Shown here: in pieces, positions 1 through 9,042 of the stretch
How positions within the stretch are numbered: the first letter of the stretch is position 1
Layout: each line of letters starts with the position of its first letter
NCBI RefSeq assembly: GCF_024112395.2
Contig: NZ_CP078013.2
Location: 1,426,001-1,490,000 of the forward strand
Source: Pseudomonas pergaminensis
Lineage (GTDB): Bacteria > Pseudomonadota > Gammaproteobacteria > Pseudomonadales > Pseudomonadaceae
Direction of reading: 5' to 3'
Length of the DNA: 64,000 nt
Program-made: the position numbers and the translations under genes
Notes under the pieces: model-generated
What the model was told of the DNA's origin: nothing
The model's database searches: none
The model's input: only the letters and a program-made list of their open reading frames with translations

Positions 1-716
1 CCGCCGCCCAGGTCCGAACCCTTGCCGACGAAGACGCCAGCCGATACACGGCCTTCGATCATGCCCGGGCCTTCGGTACCGGCGTTGAAGTTGACGAAAC
101 CTTCGTGCATCACGGTAGTGCCTTCGCCCACATAGGCACCCAGGCGGATACGCGCGGCGTCAGCAATACGTACGCCGCTCGGCACGACGTAGTCGGTCAT
201 TTTCGGGAACTTGTCCACCGAGAACACTTCCAGCAACTCGCCACGCAGGCGCGCTTCGAGCTGGCGCTCGGCCAGTTCGTTGATGTCGATCGCGCCCTGG
301 CTGGTCCAGGCTACGTTCGGCAGCTGCGGGAACACACCGGCCAGGCTCAGGCCGTGTGGCTTGACCAGGCGATGGGACAGCAGGTGCAGCTTGAGGTAGG
401 CCTCGGGGGTGGAGGTCAGCGCGGCGTCTTCGGCCAACAGGGTGGCGACCAGCGGGGTGTGGCTTTCAGCCAGGCGGCTCAGCAGCGCGGCTTGGGCGGC
501 GTCGACACCTTTGAGCGCGTCAGCCAGTTGCAGGGCCTGGGTGACGGTGAACGTGATTGCCTGGTTGCCTTCGGTGTAACCGAGGATCGGCGTGATGGCG
601 GCGACAATTTCAGCCGATGGGTTAAGCAACGGTTGTGCGTAAAACACTTCCAGCCAAGCACCTTGGCGGTTCTGAGTGCCGACGCCGAAGCCCAGGCTGA
701 ACAGGGAATTGGACAT
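1..716 (-). CDS. dapD: 2,3,4,5-tetrahydropyridine-2,6-dicarboxylate N-succinyltransferase (partial)
   Basis: This cytoplasmic enzyme transfers succinyl from succinyl-CoA to tetrahydrodipicolinate in the lysine/meso-diaminopimelate pathway. The visible N-terminal 238 codons start MSNSLFSLGFGVGTQNRQ and run through the start of the left-handed beta-helix (VPSGVRIADAARIRLGAYVG, then VSAGVFVGKGSDLGG), which matches Pseudomonas DapD of about 344 residues. The C-terminal third lies beyond the left edge. The ATG sits at 716-714. An ArsC-like gene is immediately upstream on the same strand, and dapC of the same pathway lies a few kb away. The family assignment is secure; only the missing end is unseen. 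Confidence 0.96.
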   Translation of the reverse strand, partial: MSNSLFSLGFGVGTQNRQGAWLEVFYAQPLLNPSAEIVAAITPILGYTEGNQAITFTVTQALQLADALKGVDAAQAALLSRLAESHTPLVATLLAEDAALTSTPEAYLKLHLLSHRLVKPHGLSLAGVFPQLPNVAWTSQGAIDINELAERQLEARLRGELLEVFSVDKFPKMTDYVVPSGVRIADAARIRLGAYVGEGTTVMHEGFVNFNAGTEGPGMIEGRVSAGVFVGKGSDLGG

Positions 717-749
717 GCTGTTACCTCTACAAAAATGGAAAGGGCTGGC

Positions 750-1112
750 CTACTTGAGGGCCGCCGAATAACTATCTGGCTTGAAGCCAATCAGGGTTCT
801 GTCACCGAGATCGAGCACTGGGCGCTTGATCATCGAAGGTTGTGCGAGCATCAATTCAATGGCTTTCGACTGATCGAGATCGGCTTTGCGTTCGTCTTCG
901 AGTTTGCGAAAGGTGGTGCCCGCACGGTTCAAAACCACCTGCCAACCGTGCTCGTTGCACCATTGGGTCAAGTGTTCGCGGTCGATACCGGCCGTTTTGT
1001 AGTCGTGGAACTCATAGCTGACGCCGTGCTCATCGAGCCAGGTGCGCGCCTTTTTCATGGTGTCGCAGGCTTTGATGCCGAAAAGGTGCAACGTTTTGCT
1101 TGAAGCGGTCAA
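750..1112 (-). CDS. ArsC/Spx family reductase (YffB-like)
   Basis: This 120-aa protein has a thioredoxin-like ArsC fold. The N-terminal strand TLHLFGIKACDTMKKA carries the single family cysteine, and the conserved RAGTTFRKL and KRPVL segments follow. Family members are related to glutathione-dependent arsenate reductases, but the YffB/Spx-like subgroup beside dap genes has no proven arsenic role. No ATG precedes the first conserved strand. The likely start is TTG at 1112, preceded by a strong AGGGGGG ribosome-binding sequence. Transcription continues toward dapD 33 bp downstream, so the two are probably co-transcribed. The family call is firm; the substrate is unknown. Confidence 0.88.
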   Translation of the reverse strand: MTASSKTLHLFGIKACDTMKKARTWLDEHGVSYEFHDYKTAGIDREHLTQWCNEHGWQVVLNRAGTTFRKLEDERKADLDQSKAIELMLAQPSMIKRPVLDLGDRTLIGFKPDSYSAALK

Positions 1113-1325
1113 GGAATTGCCCCCCTTTGGACCAAGTGAAAATTAAAGGTCATGGATTATGCCACGACCAGCGGGCCGGTGCCCCTCGTCATGCTGGCGT
1201 GCGACTTATGTGCCAATGCCCGCAGGCAGCATGGGCGGTAACATAGCTGGGTAATATGGCACTTCAACGGTGAGTTGTTGCCTGATGTGTGTCGTTGCAA
1301 GTCGATTGCCCGGGAACCCCGCTTT

Positions 1326-2969
1326 ATGCAAACCGCCTACACCGTTCTTATCCTGCTGATGCTGGTCAGCGTTTCACGCCTTGTCGGGCGCGTCATTCCG
1401 TTACCCTTACCTTTGGTGCAGATCGCCGCGGGTGCCTTGCTGGCCTGGCCCACGCTGGGGCTGCATGTGGCGCTGGACCCGGAGCTGTTCCTGTTTCTGT
1501 TCCTGCCGCCATTGTTGTTCTCCGACGGTTGGCGCATGCCCAAGCGTGAGTTGTGGCGGCTGCGTGGGCCGATCCTGACGCTGGCGGTGGGGCTGGTGCT
1601 GTTCACGGTGGTCGGTGCGGGCTACTTCATCCATTGGATATTGCCTACGATCCCGTTGCCGGTGGCCTTCGCCCTGGCGGCCGTGTTGTCGCCGACGGAT
1701 GCCGTGGCGGTGTCGGCCATTGCCCAAAACCGTCTCCCCACACCGCTGATGCATATGCTCCAGGGCGAAGCCTTGATGAACGATGCTTCGGGCCTGGTAA
1801 CGTTCAAGTTCGCCCTGGCGGCGGCGTTGACGGGGGTGTTTTCCCTGGCGGACGCGAGCCTGACCTTTGTCCTGGTGGCCGTGGGTGGCCTGGCGGTCGG
1901 CGTGGCCCTGAGCTGGTTGGTCGGCCGTTTGCGCGCCTGGATGATTGCCCGCGGCTGGGATGATCCAGCGACCCACGTGGTGTTCATGTTGCTGCTGCCG
2001 TTTGCCGCCTATGTGCTGGCCGAGCGCTTGGGCGCCTCGGGCATTTTGTCAGCGGTGGCGGCGGGCATGATGCAAAGCTGGCTCGACCTGCTGCCGCGCC
2101 AGACCAGCACGCGCTTGCTTAACCGCAGCGTGTGGTCGCTGTTGGAGTTTGCCTTCAACGGTCTGATTTTCTTGCTGCTGGGCCTGCAACTGCCGGACAT
2201 CATCAAGGCGGTGGTCAGCCATGAGCCGACGCTGTGGCCGGCGCTGTTTTATCGCTGCCTGGATGTGATTGCGATCTTCCTGGTTTTGGTGGTGCTGCGT
2301 TTTATCTGGGTGCAGAGCATCTGGCGGCTGTCCGGGCTGTTACGCAGGATTCGCGGCAAAAGCGAGCTGACGCTGGTGCCGACCGCCCGTTCCTGCTGGC
2401 TGTTGACCGTTGGCGGTGTGCGCGGGGCGGTGACCTTGGCCGGTGTGATGTCGGTGCCTTTGCTGCTGGCGCCGGGCCAGGACTTTCCCGAACGCGACCT
2501 GCTGATCTTCATTGCTGCCGGGGTGATCTTGCTGTCGCTGATTGCAGCGTGTATCGCTTTGCCGCTGTTGTTGCGTGGTATCGAAAAAAGTCCTGATGAA
2601 AAACGCCACAAGGAAGTGCGTGAAGCCTGGAAGAAAACTGCCGTCGCGGCAATCCACGCCCTTGAAGCGGAGGAGCCCGCTGAAGCCGAAACCCAGGATG
2701 CCGCCCAGGCCGCACTCGCTACTGAACTCAAGGCCCGCCTGATGTCGGAATATCGCCATCAGTTGGAAGTGTTCAACGATTCTGCTGAAGCCCAGGCGTT
2801 GGCGCAGCAGATGGACCTGCTTGAGCGCAAGCTACGACTGAAGGCGCTCAGGGCGCAGCGATTGGAGTTGTATAGCCTTAGCCGTCATCACCAGATTGGT
2901 GATGACGTGTTGCGGGAGGTGTTGGCGGATCTGGATATGAGTGAGGCGAATTTGGGCAGCGTTAAATGA
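1326..2969 (+). CDS. CPA1-type Na+/H+ (cation/proton) antiporter
   Basis: This 547-aa inner-membrane protein exchanges Na+ or K+ for protons. About twelve hydrophobic segments fill residues 1-410. The transport core is recognisable: LSPTDAVAV and GEALMNDASGLVTFK are the CPA1 hallmarks (TM5/TM6 region), and GGVRGAVTLAGVM is the conserved late-helix motif. The last ~130 residues form a hydrophilic, Glu/Ala/Gln-rich, coiled-coil-like cytoplasmic tail. The ATG at 1326 (MQTAYTVLILLML) begins directly at the first membrane helix; an upstream TTG at 1275 would add 17 non-conserved residues. The gene converges on the metallopeptidase gene downstream, with only 7 bp between stop codons. The exact ion is not determinable. 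Confidence 0.93.
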   Translation: MQTAYTVLILLMLVSVSRLVGRVIPLPLPLVQIAAGALLAWPTLGLHVALDPELFLFLFLPPLLFSDGWRMPKRELWRLRGPILTLAVGLVLFTVVGAGYFIHWILPTIPLPVAFALAAVLSPTDAVAVSAIAQNRLPTPLMHMLQGEALMNDASGLVTFKFALAAALTGVFSLADASLTFVLVAVGGLAVGVALSWLVGRLRAWMIARGWDDPATHVVFMLLLPFAAYVLAERLGASGILSAVAAGMMQSWLDLLPRQTSTRLLNRSVWSLLEFAFNGLIFLLLGLQLPDIIKAVVSHEPTLWPALFYRCLDVIAIFLVLVVLRFIWVQSIWRLSGLLRRIRGKSELTLVPTARSCWLLTVGGVRGAVTLAGVMSVPLLLAPGQDFPERDLLIFIAAGVILLSLIAACIALPLLLRGIEKSPDEKRHKEVREAWKKTAVAAIHALEAEEPAEAETQDAAQAALATELKARLMSEYRHQLEVFNDSAEAQALAQQMDLLERKLRLKALRAQRLELYSLSRHHQIGDDVLREVLADLDMSEANLGSVK

Positions 2970-2976
2970 GCGTTGC

Positions 2977-3843
2977 TCAATTCGCTTCTTCTATCAGGAA
3001 ACGTATGAGTGTAGTTGCCAGCGGTAAAGGGGCGATTATTGTGTGAGCCTCTGACGGTGCGGTGTTGGGTGGATAGAGTAAGCGCAGAAGTTCTTTGTCT
3101 CCGTCTGAGAGCTCTTCGGTTCTGGGGGTGGGCCAATAACCCGTTATCGAACCAGGGTCGTAGTCTGTGAGGGTCGAGGTATCAGGGTTGATAATGTTTA
3201 TTTTGTCGCGGGTCATTTGCTCTAATTTTTCTTTTAAGGGTTTGAGTTCTTTTTCTGCGTTCTTCAAATCCCATTTGTCCCCGCTTTTGATCGCGACCTC
3301 TTTTTTTCTCTCTAGCGCGTCTACGCGTTGTTTAAGGTCCTCATACTCTAGCTGTACTTCAGGAGGTAGAACCCTGTCGGGGTGCTGATGTTCATGGTGC
3401 ACGCCGAGTGCATGCATAAATTCATGTTTTATTAGCCCACGGTCTTCGGGGGTGTCAATCAGTCCTCTGTCGAAAGACAGGGTGGGTTCGTCGACCGGCA
3501 AAGTTTTTGCCTCGGTGCCGACGGCAGACCATGTACCCTTGAACAGGGTGACTCTTATGTCTCCTCCACGTTCGTCTGTGAATTCGAACTTTAGATTGAT
3601 GTGGGGTAGGAGTTTGCTGGCTTCCTCTTTTATAAGCTTTTTGGTCTTTTCGTCTAAGCCGTATAACGAGATTTTAAGTGTTGAGTTTTGAGGCCAAAGG
3701 TTTGCAGTCTCAGCAATACCCCGTTTTTTTCTACTCAGGGGTTGCGTATTGATACTTGCGTCATTGTTCGAAGTGTCACGGGGTGTGTGCGCAGTGAAAG
3801 CGTTTGTAAGCATAGGGGGGTGTGAGTGTGCGATACGGGTCAT
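2977..3843 (-). CDS. astacin-like (M12A-type) zinc metallopeptidase paralog A, Met-turn altered
   Basis: This 288-aa protein has a metzincin zinc motif, HEFMHALGVHHEHQHPD (zinc His at residues 140, 144 and 150; catalytic Glu 141). An astacin-like N-terminal entry strand LWPQNSTLKISLYG lies about ten residues after the basic cluster SRKKRG. Compared with the neighbouring paralog it has two oddities. A charged, helix-prone insertion (about residues 160-215, DLKQRVDALERKKE and similar) separates the zinc motif from the Met-turn, and the Met-turn reads SITGY instead of SIMHY. No Sec signal or membrane segment is seen. The chosen ATG at 3843 has GAGGACAGGAC just upstream; an alternative ATG at 3906 would add 21 residues. 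Parts are AT-rich (3181-3330), unlike neighbouring core genes. The substrate and export route are unknown, and proteolytic activity is uncertain. Confidence 0.75.
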   Translation of the reverse strand: MTRIAHSHPPMLTNAFTAHTPRDTSNNDASINTQPLSRKKRGIAETANLWPQNSTLKISLYGLDEKTKKLIKEEASKLLPHINLKFEFTDERGGDIRVTLFKGTWSAVGTEAKTLPVDEPTLSFDRGLIDTPEDRGLIKHEFMHALGVHHEHQHPDRVLPPEVQLEYEDLKQRVDALERKKEVAIKSGDKWDLKNAEKELKPLKEKLEQMTRDKINIINPDTSTLTDYDPGSITGYWPTPRTEELSDGDKELLRLLYPPNTAPSEAHTIIAPLPLATTLIRFLIEEAN

Positions 3844-4086
3844 TGTCCTGTCCTCGATGACCAATCCTGCGTGGTTGAAAATGGGGCAGGTGGGTGCTGT
3901 GTGCATTGTTGTTCTCTTGATGTCTTTGGTTCCGGAGAATCTATTGCTGAACGTTAGCCGTTACTTGAGAGACAGAGTGGATTGCACTATGCGATCAGCT
4001 TTGGGCAGCAGATGCTGACGCTCAGAGGTATATGACGACGGATTTGAATATGAATAAGCCGAGTTTGGGGTCTATAAGATGAATGA

Positions 4087-4797
4087 TTACTCTGCCTGCC
4101 CTGTCCTAGGGTAAGCATTTCTTGCCCAGGCTTTATCTCCCTCGCTGAGCGAATAAGATTCCGATTGCGCCCAAGACCCGTCCGTCACCTCCGGATCGAT
4201 GTGATAGTGCATGATCGAATCCCCATCGTAAGGAAGGAGCGAGTAGGCGTCGCTACGTGGGAGGGGGAGGATATTGCTGCGCACACTTTCTTCACTCATG
4301 CCTAGCCGGCCGTAATAGGCGTAAGTCTGGGGGACGTTCCATGGAATGTTGGAATCCGGGTGCTGATGGGCATGGCGAGCGCCCAGCATATGCCCGAACT
4401 CATGAATTACGGTCTTTTCGAAGTCTGGGTCCGTAGGGTCTGCAGGTAGATGCATAGTCGGCTCCCCGGGAGGAGTATGCCTCGCGTTCGTACCCAAATC
4501 AGAGCCGGCAGGTTGACTCAGTGGGCGGTACGAAATCCGCACGTCGCCTTCCTCTCCCGATACAAACTCGAACTTGAGATTGATATGCGGCAGCCATTGG
4601 TTGGCGGCGTTCTTCACGGCCTGTACCCAGGGCCCATTCATGTCGTAGCCGTACAGAGCGATTTTAATCGTGCTGTTCTGTGGCCAATACGTGCCGGGTT
4701 CGCCAACATTACGTCGCGTTCTTGAGCGACTGGCGCCTGGTGCTTCTTCGTTGGGGAGGGGGGAATGAAGAAAAGGAGAGCTGTTCGCAATGATCAT
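4087..4797 (-). CDS. astacin-like (M12A-type) zinc metallopeptidase paralog B
   Basis: This 236-aa protein carries the metzincin signature HEFGHMLGARHAHQHPD (zinc His at 132, 136 and 142; Glu 133) and an intact Met-turn, SIMHY (194-198), including the tyrosine that assists zinc in astacins. It shares YWPQNST, a PHINLKFEF block and EGDVRIS-type strands with paralog A, so the two are a tandem duplication that has diverged. The N-terminus (MIIANSSPFL) is short and not a Sec signal, and a basic run RSRTRR precedes the catalytic domain. The start is supported by CAGGA upstream. The pair interrupts the antiporter-dapC neighbourhood. This copy looks catalytically competent; whether it acts inside the cell or is exported by a specialised system cannot be seen. 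Confidence 0.8.
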   Translation of the reverse strand: MIIANSSPFLHSPLPNEEAPGASRSRTRRNVGEPGTYWPQNSTIKIALYGYDMNGPWVQAVKNAANQWLPHINLKFEFVSGEEGDVRISYRPLSQPAGSDLGTNARHTPPGEPTMHLPADPTDPDFEKTVIHEFGHMLGARHAHQHPDSNIPWNVPQTYAYYGRLGMSEESVRSNILPLPRSDAYSLLPYDGDSIMHYHIDPEVTDGSWAQSESYSLSEGDKAWARNAYPRTGQAE

Positions 4798-4894
4798 GGT
4801 TTTTTCCTGCTGTGAATAAAGACGAAGACCACTCCTTATTCACTCAAGCTGCAGGAACGTTCCCCTGTAGTCACTAGCAGATGTTTCGCTGCGA

Positions 4895-4926
4895 AGGCCC
4901 GTGTACTACAGCGTGCAAACGGGCCT
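4895..4926 (-). terminator. possible terminator downstream of dapC
   Basis: Inverted repeat AGGCCCGT/ACGGGCCT (8 bp, 16-nt loop) lies 7 bp past the dapC stop codon. There is no clear U-tract, so this may be a processing or pausing hairpin rather than an efficient intrinsic terminator. Confidence 0.4.
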
Positions 4927-4932
4927 CGTTGA

Positions 4933-6132
4933 TCAGTGTCGACGGGTGATGAATGCCTTGATCCGTTCGGCTGCCTCGACACATTCCGCCAGCGGCGCAA
5001 CCAGCGCCATACGCACGCGTCCGGCGCCGGGGTTGGTGCCGTCCACTTCACGGGACAGGTACGAACCTGGCACCACGGTCACGTGTTCTTCCACGAACAG
5101 ATCGCGGCAGAACGTGGCATCGTCGCCGTTCACATTCGGCCACAGATAGAAGCCGCCATCCGGGCTCTGCACATCCAGTACCGGCTTGAGGATCGCCAGC
5201 ACCGCATCGAATTTCTCGCGGTACAAGTCACGGTTGGCCTGCACGTGGGCTTCATCCTGCCAGGCCGCGATACTGGCCAGCTGGGTTTGCACCGGCATCG
5301 CGCAACCGTGGTAGGTGCGGTACAGCAGGAAAGCCTTGAGGATCTCGGCGTCGCCGGCCACGAACCCGGAACGCAGGCCGGGCAGGTTGGAGCGCTTGGA
5401 CAGGCTGTGGAACACCACGCAACGTTTGAAGTCCTGGCGACCCAGTTCGACGCAGGCGCTCAGTAGGCCGGGTGGCGGGGTTTGTTCGTCGAAGTAGAGT
5501 TCGCTGTAGCACTCGTCGGCGGCGATGACGAAGTCGTATTCGTCGGCCAGGGCGATGAGTTTTTTCAGGGTGTCGACCGGGATCAATGCGCCGGTCGGGT
5601 TGCCGGGGGAGCACAGGAACAGGATCTGGCAGCGTTTCCAGATGTCCGGCGACACCGCGTCGAAATCCGGGTTGAAGCCATTGGCGTCCAGGCATGGCAG
5701 GTAGTGTGGCTTGGCCCCGGCCAGGAACGCTGCGCCCTCGTAGATCTGGTAGAACGGGTTCGGGCTGACTACCAGCGCGTCATCACCACGATTGACCACG
5801 GTCTGGGTGAAGGCGAACAGCGCTTCACGGGTGCCGTTCACCGGCAGGATATTGCGCGCCGGGTCGAGCCAGCCCTTGGGCACGTTGAAGCGGCGCTCGC
5901 ACCAGGCGCCGATGGCCTCGCGCAGGGCCGGGATGCCCAGCGTGGTCGGGTACACCGCCATCTGGTCGAGGTTATTGCTCAGTGCTTCAGCCACGAACGT
6001 TGGCGATGTGTGCTTGGGTTCGCCGATGGACAGTGCGATCGGGCGCTTGTCCGGGTTCGGCGTGACGCTGCCCAGCAAGGCGCGCAATTTCTCGAACGGG
6101 TAGGGCTGCAGTTGGTTCAGGGCGTTGTTCAT
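4933..6132 (-). CDS. dapC: succinyldiaminopimelate transaminase
   Basis: This 399-aa PLP-dependent class I/II aminotransferase converts N-succinyl-2-amino-6-ketopimelate to N-succinyl-LL-diaminopimelate for lysine and murein synthesis. The Schiff-base lysine lies in SLSKRSNLPGLRSGF. The coenzyme-binding segment AADECYSELYF and the substrate-arginine region near GAGRVRMAL are present. The ATG at 6132 (MNNALNQLQPYPFEKLRALL) matches the family N-terminus; the open frame extends 28 codons further upstream through a REP element and should not be used. It shares a pathway with dapD, from which it is separated by the antiporter and metallopeptidase genes. Fold-level confusion with aspartate transaminases is possible, but the sequence and locus favour DapC. 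Confidence 0.93.
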   Translation of the reverse strand: MNNALNQLQPYPFEKLRALLGSVTPNPDKRPIALSIGEPKHTSPTFVAEALSNNLDQMAVYPTTLGIPALREAIGAWCERRFNVPKGWLDPARNILPVNGTREALFAFTQTVVNRGDDALVVSPNPFYQIYEGAAFLAGAKPHYLPCLDANGFNPDFDAVSPDIWKRCQILFLCSPGNPTGALIPVDTLKKLIALADEYDFVIAADECYSELYFDEQTPPPGLLSACVELGRQDFKRCVVFHSLSKRSNLPGLRSGFVAGDAEILKAFLLYRTYHGCAMPVQTQLASIAAWQDEAHVQANRDLYREKFDAVLAILKPVLDVQSPDGGFYLWPNVNGDDATFCRDLFVEEHVTVVPGSYLSREVDGTNPGAGRVRMALVAPLAECVEAAERIKAFITRRH

Positions 6133-6163
6133 GTAAGCCTCTATGACGGTGTACACAGACCGT

Positions 6164-6248
6164 GTAGGAACTGGCTTGCCAGCGATGGCATCGCGTCGGT
6201 GCACCTGATACACCAAGGTGTTCGCATCGCCGGCAAGCCAGCTCCTAC
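6164..6248. repeat. REP inverted pair upstream of dapC
   Basis: GTAGGAACTGGCTTGCC at 6164-6180 pairs with GGCAAGCCAGCTCCTAC at 6232-6248, and the stem continues inward through 'gcgatg'. This is the typical fluorescent-Pseudomonas REP arrangement, here in the dapC-glnD gap. Confidence 0.85.
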
Positions 6249-6275
6249 AAAGGGCGTGTTTACAAAGTTAAAAAT

Positions 6276-8978
6276 TCATATGGTCAGGCGCGTCAGTTCG
6301 ACGCCGGGTTCCTGGGTGACGCTTAGCTGTTGGACGATGGCTTCCTGCAGGCGCAGGCACAGCTCCGGGTCGGACAGCGGCTGGTTGTCGGCATCGGTAA
6401 TAAAGAACACGTCTTCCACGCGCTCGCCGAGGGTCGCAATCTTGGCGTTCTGCAACGACAGGTCGAACTCCAGGAAGATTCCACCAATACGGGCCAACAG
6501 GCCTGGGCGATCCGGGGCGCTGAGTTCCAGTACCGTGACCGGACGCTGGGCGTCGTTGGAAATGGTCACCTGTGGCGCAAACGCAAAGTGTTTGAGTTGG
6601 CGCGGTACCCGGCGCTGGATGATGGTCGGGTAGTCGTCAGGGTTGCGCAGGGCCTCGGTCAGGCCTTCGCGGATCTTTTTCACCCGCACTGGGTTGTCGC
6701 CGATCGAGTCGCCGTCGGTGTCGAGCACGATATAGGTGTCGAGGGTGAACTGGCTGCTGGAGGTGATGACCCGGGCGTCATGAATGTTCAGGTTGAGCTG
6801 GTCCATGGCGGCCACGGTCACGGCGAAGAAATCGTGCTGGTCGGGGGCGTAGATGAATATCTGCGTGCCGCCTTCGAATTCGCGCTGGGTGGTTTCCTTG
6901 ATCAGCACCAGCGGGCCGCCATCGGCAGGCTGTTGCAGGATCGCGTCACTGTGCCAGGCCACGTCGCCGGCGGTGTGGCGCAGGAAATAATCGTCACCCA
7001 GTTGCGACCACAGTTGCTCGACATCGTCCGGATCGTTGCCGCCGCGCACCAGGATATCCAGGGCGGCGCTCTGGGTGCGGCGGATCTGCTCTTCGCGGTC
7101 CACCGGGTTTTCCAGGCCGCGACGCAAGGCACGCTTGGTCTCGGTGTAGAGCTGGCGCAGCAGGCTGGCACGCCAGGAGTTCCACAGCGTCGGGTTGGTG
7201 GCGTTGATGTCGGAGACGGTCAGCACGTACAGGTAATCGAGGCGGGTTTCATCGCCGACGATCTGCGCAAAGTCGTGGATCACCTGCGGGTCGGACAAGT
7301 CCTTGCGCTGGGCAGTGGTCGACATCACCAGGTGGTTCTGCACCAGCCAGACGATCAGCCGGCTGTCCCAAAGTGGCAACTGGTGGCGCTGGCAGAAGGC
7401 CTCGGCATCCACGGCGCCGATCTCGGAATGGTCGCCATGCCGGCCTTTGCCGATGTCGTGGTACAGGCCGGCCAGGTAGATCAGCTCGGGTTTGGGCAGC
7501 TTGGCCATGAGTTTGCTGGCCAGCGGGAATTTCTCTGACACCTGGGTGTACTGCAGCTTACGCAGGTGCTTGATCAGGTTCAGGGTGTGGGCGTCCACGG
7601 TATAGATGTGGAACAGGTCGTGCTGCATTTGCCCGACAATAAAGCCGAACTCCGGCAAGTAACGCCCGAGAATGCCGTAGCGGTTCATGCGCCGCAGGTT
7701 GCGGTGGATACCGATCTTGCACTTGAACAGTTCGATAAACAGGCTGGTGTTGCGGATGTCGTTACGGAAATCATCGTCGATCAGGTGACGGTTTTCCCGC
7801 AGCAGGCGGATGGTATCGGCGCGTACGCCCTTGATTTCCGGCTGCTGGGCCATCAGCACGAAAATTTCCAGCATGGCGAACGGCGTGCGACGGAACACAT
7901 TGTCGTTGCGCGCCTCGATGTAGCCATCATGCAGCTGGAAGCGCGAGTTGATCGGCTGTGGCGGCGCTTCATCCTCGGGGGCCAGGATCACTTCTTCGAA
8001 GTGCTGGATGATCAGGTCGCTGAGCTGGGCAATGCTCATGACCACCCGGTAATACTGCTGCATGAAGCTTTCGATGCTGGTCTTCGCGTCCTCGCCTTCA
8101 AAACCCAGCAGGGTGGCGATGGAGCGCTGGTGGTCGAACAGCAGGCGGTCTTCGGAGCGCCCGGCGAGCATGTGCAGTGCGTAGCGTACCTTCCAGAGGA
8201 ATTCCTGCGACGAGGCCAGCAGAGCGTTTTCGCTCTCTACCAGGAAGCCTTCGCCCGCCAGGGCGCGCAGGTTGAGGGTGCCGTATTGGCGACGGGCCAC
8301 CCACAAAATCGTCTGGATGTCCCGCAGCCCGCCCGGCGAGCCTTTGACGTTGGGTTCCAGGTTGTATTCGGTGTCGTTGTACTTGTGGTGCCGGGCCTTT
8401 TGCTCGGCACGCTTGGCCAGGAAGAAGTCCTTGCTTGGCCACATGTGCGCGGTGCTGGTGACTTCGAGCATGCGCTGGCGCAGGCGCTCGGGGCCAGCGA
8501 TAGTGCGGCTTTCCATCAGGTTGGTGATCACGGTGAGGTCGGCGCGGGCCTCTTCGGCGCATTCGTCCACTGAACGCACACTTTGGCCGACTTCCAGGCC
8601 GATGTCCCACAACAGCGTCAGAAAACGCTCGATGGAATCGCGAAAGATCTCATGGTCGGCGCTGTCCAGCAGGATCAGCAGGTCGATATCGGAGTAGGGG
8701 TGCAACTCGCCACGCCCGTAGCCGCCGACCGCCACCAGGGCGATGTCGGCGTCTTCGCTCCAACTGAACTGTTCCCAAGCCTTTTGCAGAATGTTATCGA
8801 CAAACCAGGCGCGGTCCTCGATCAGCCGGCGAATGTCCCGGCCACTGCGAAAGCGCTCGTCGAGCACCTCGCGGGCCTGGCGGATAGCTTTCTTGAACGC
8901 GGCGATAGGGCTCGCCTTCAGGGCCAGTTCGGCCTGGAACTGGCCACGGTCAAAGAGTTCGGGATCCACCTGGGGCAT
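6276..8978 (-). CDS. glnD: bifunctional uridylyltransferase/uridylyl-removing enzyme GlnD
   Basis: This 900-aa sensor of glutamine status uridylylates PII (GlnB/GlnK) when glutamine is low and removes UMP when it is high, thereby controlling GlnE and NtrBC. Domain order is an N-terminal nucleotidyltransferase ([16 protein letters not shown], residues 85-100, with the paired Asp), a central GlnD helical linker, an HD hydrolase domain ([17 protein letters not shown], near residue 510), and two C-terminal ACT domains (around 705-780 and 815-895, the latter beginning [19 protein letters not shown]). Length and architecture are full. Map lies 64 bp upstream on the same strand, the standard Pseudomonas arrangement. 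Confidence 0.98.
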   Translation of the reverse strand: MPQVDPELFDRGQFQAELALKASPIAAFKKAIRQAREVLDERFRSGRDIRRLIEDRAWFVDNILQKAWEQFSWSEDADIALVAVGGYGRGELHPYSDIDLLILLDSADHEIFRDSIERFLTLLWDIGLEVGQSVRSVDECAEEARADLTVITNLMESRTIAGPERLRQRMLEVTSTAHMWPSKDFFLAKRAEQKARHHKYNDTEYNLEPNVKGSPGGLRDIQTILWVARRQYGTLNLRALAGEGFLVESENALLASSQEFLWKVRYALHMLAGRSEDRLLFDHQRSIATLLGFEGEDAKTSIESFMQQYYRVVMSIAQLSDLIIQHFEEVILAPEDEAPPQPINSRFQLHDGYIEARNDNVFRRTPFAMLEIFVLMAQQPEIKGVRADTIRLLRENRHLIDDDFRNDIRNTSLFIELFKCKIGIHRNLRRMNRYGILGRYLPEFGFIVGQMQHDLFHIYTVDAHTLNLIKHLRKLQYTQVSEKFPLASKLMAKLPKPELIYLAGLYHDIGKGRHGDHSEIGAVDAEAFCQRHQLPLWDSRLIVWLVQNHLVMSTTAQRKDLSDPQVIHDFAQIVGDETRLDYLYVLTVSDINATNPTLWNSWRASLLRQLYTETKRALRRGLENPVDREEQIRRTQSAALDILVRGGNDPDDVEQLWSQLGDDYFLRHTAGDVAWHSDAILQQPADGGPLVLIKETTQREFEGGTQIFIYAPDQHDFFAVTVAAMDQLNLNIHDARVITSSSQFTLDTYIVLDTDGDSIGDNPVRVKKIREGLTEALRNPDDYPTIIQRRVPRQLKHFAFAPQVTISNDAQRPVTVLELSAPDRPGLLARIGGIFLEFDLSLQNAKIATLGERVEDVFFITDADNQPLSDPELCLRLQEAIVQQLSVTQEPGVELTRLTI

Positions 8979-9042
8979 CGATCGGTTTTCCTTTCTATCT
9001 AACAGTCAGTCACAACACAGTGGGGGAAAACCTGGGTGATCC

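Noticed and set aside
105..1103. Plus-strand open frame spanning dapD and the ArsC-like gene
   Set aside because: It runs antisense to two recognisable genes and has no family features.
750..1112. Calling the ArsC-like protein an arsenate reductase
   Set aside because: It belongs to the YffB/Spx-like subgroup, with no arsB/arsR/arsH nearby; the arsenic role is not supported by sequence or context.
2977..4797. Prophage or integrative element carrying the metallopeptidases
   Set aside because: No integrase, att-like direct repeats, tRNA or phage gene flank the pair, so only local insertion or duplication is supportable.
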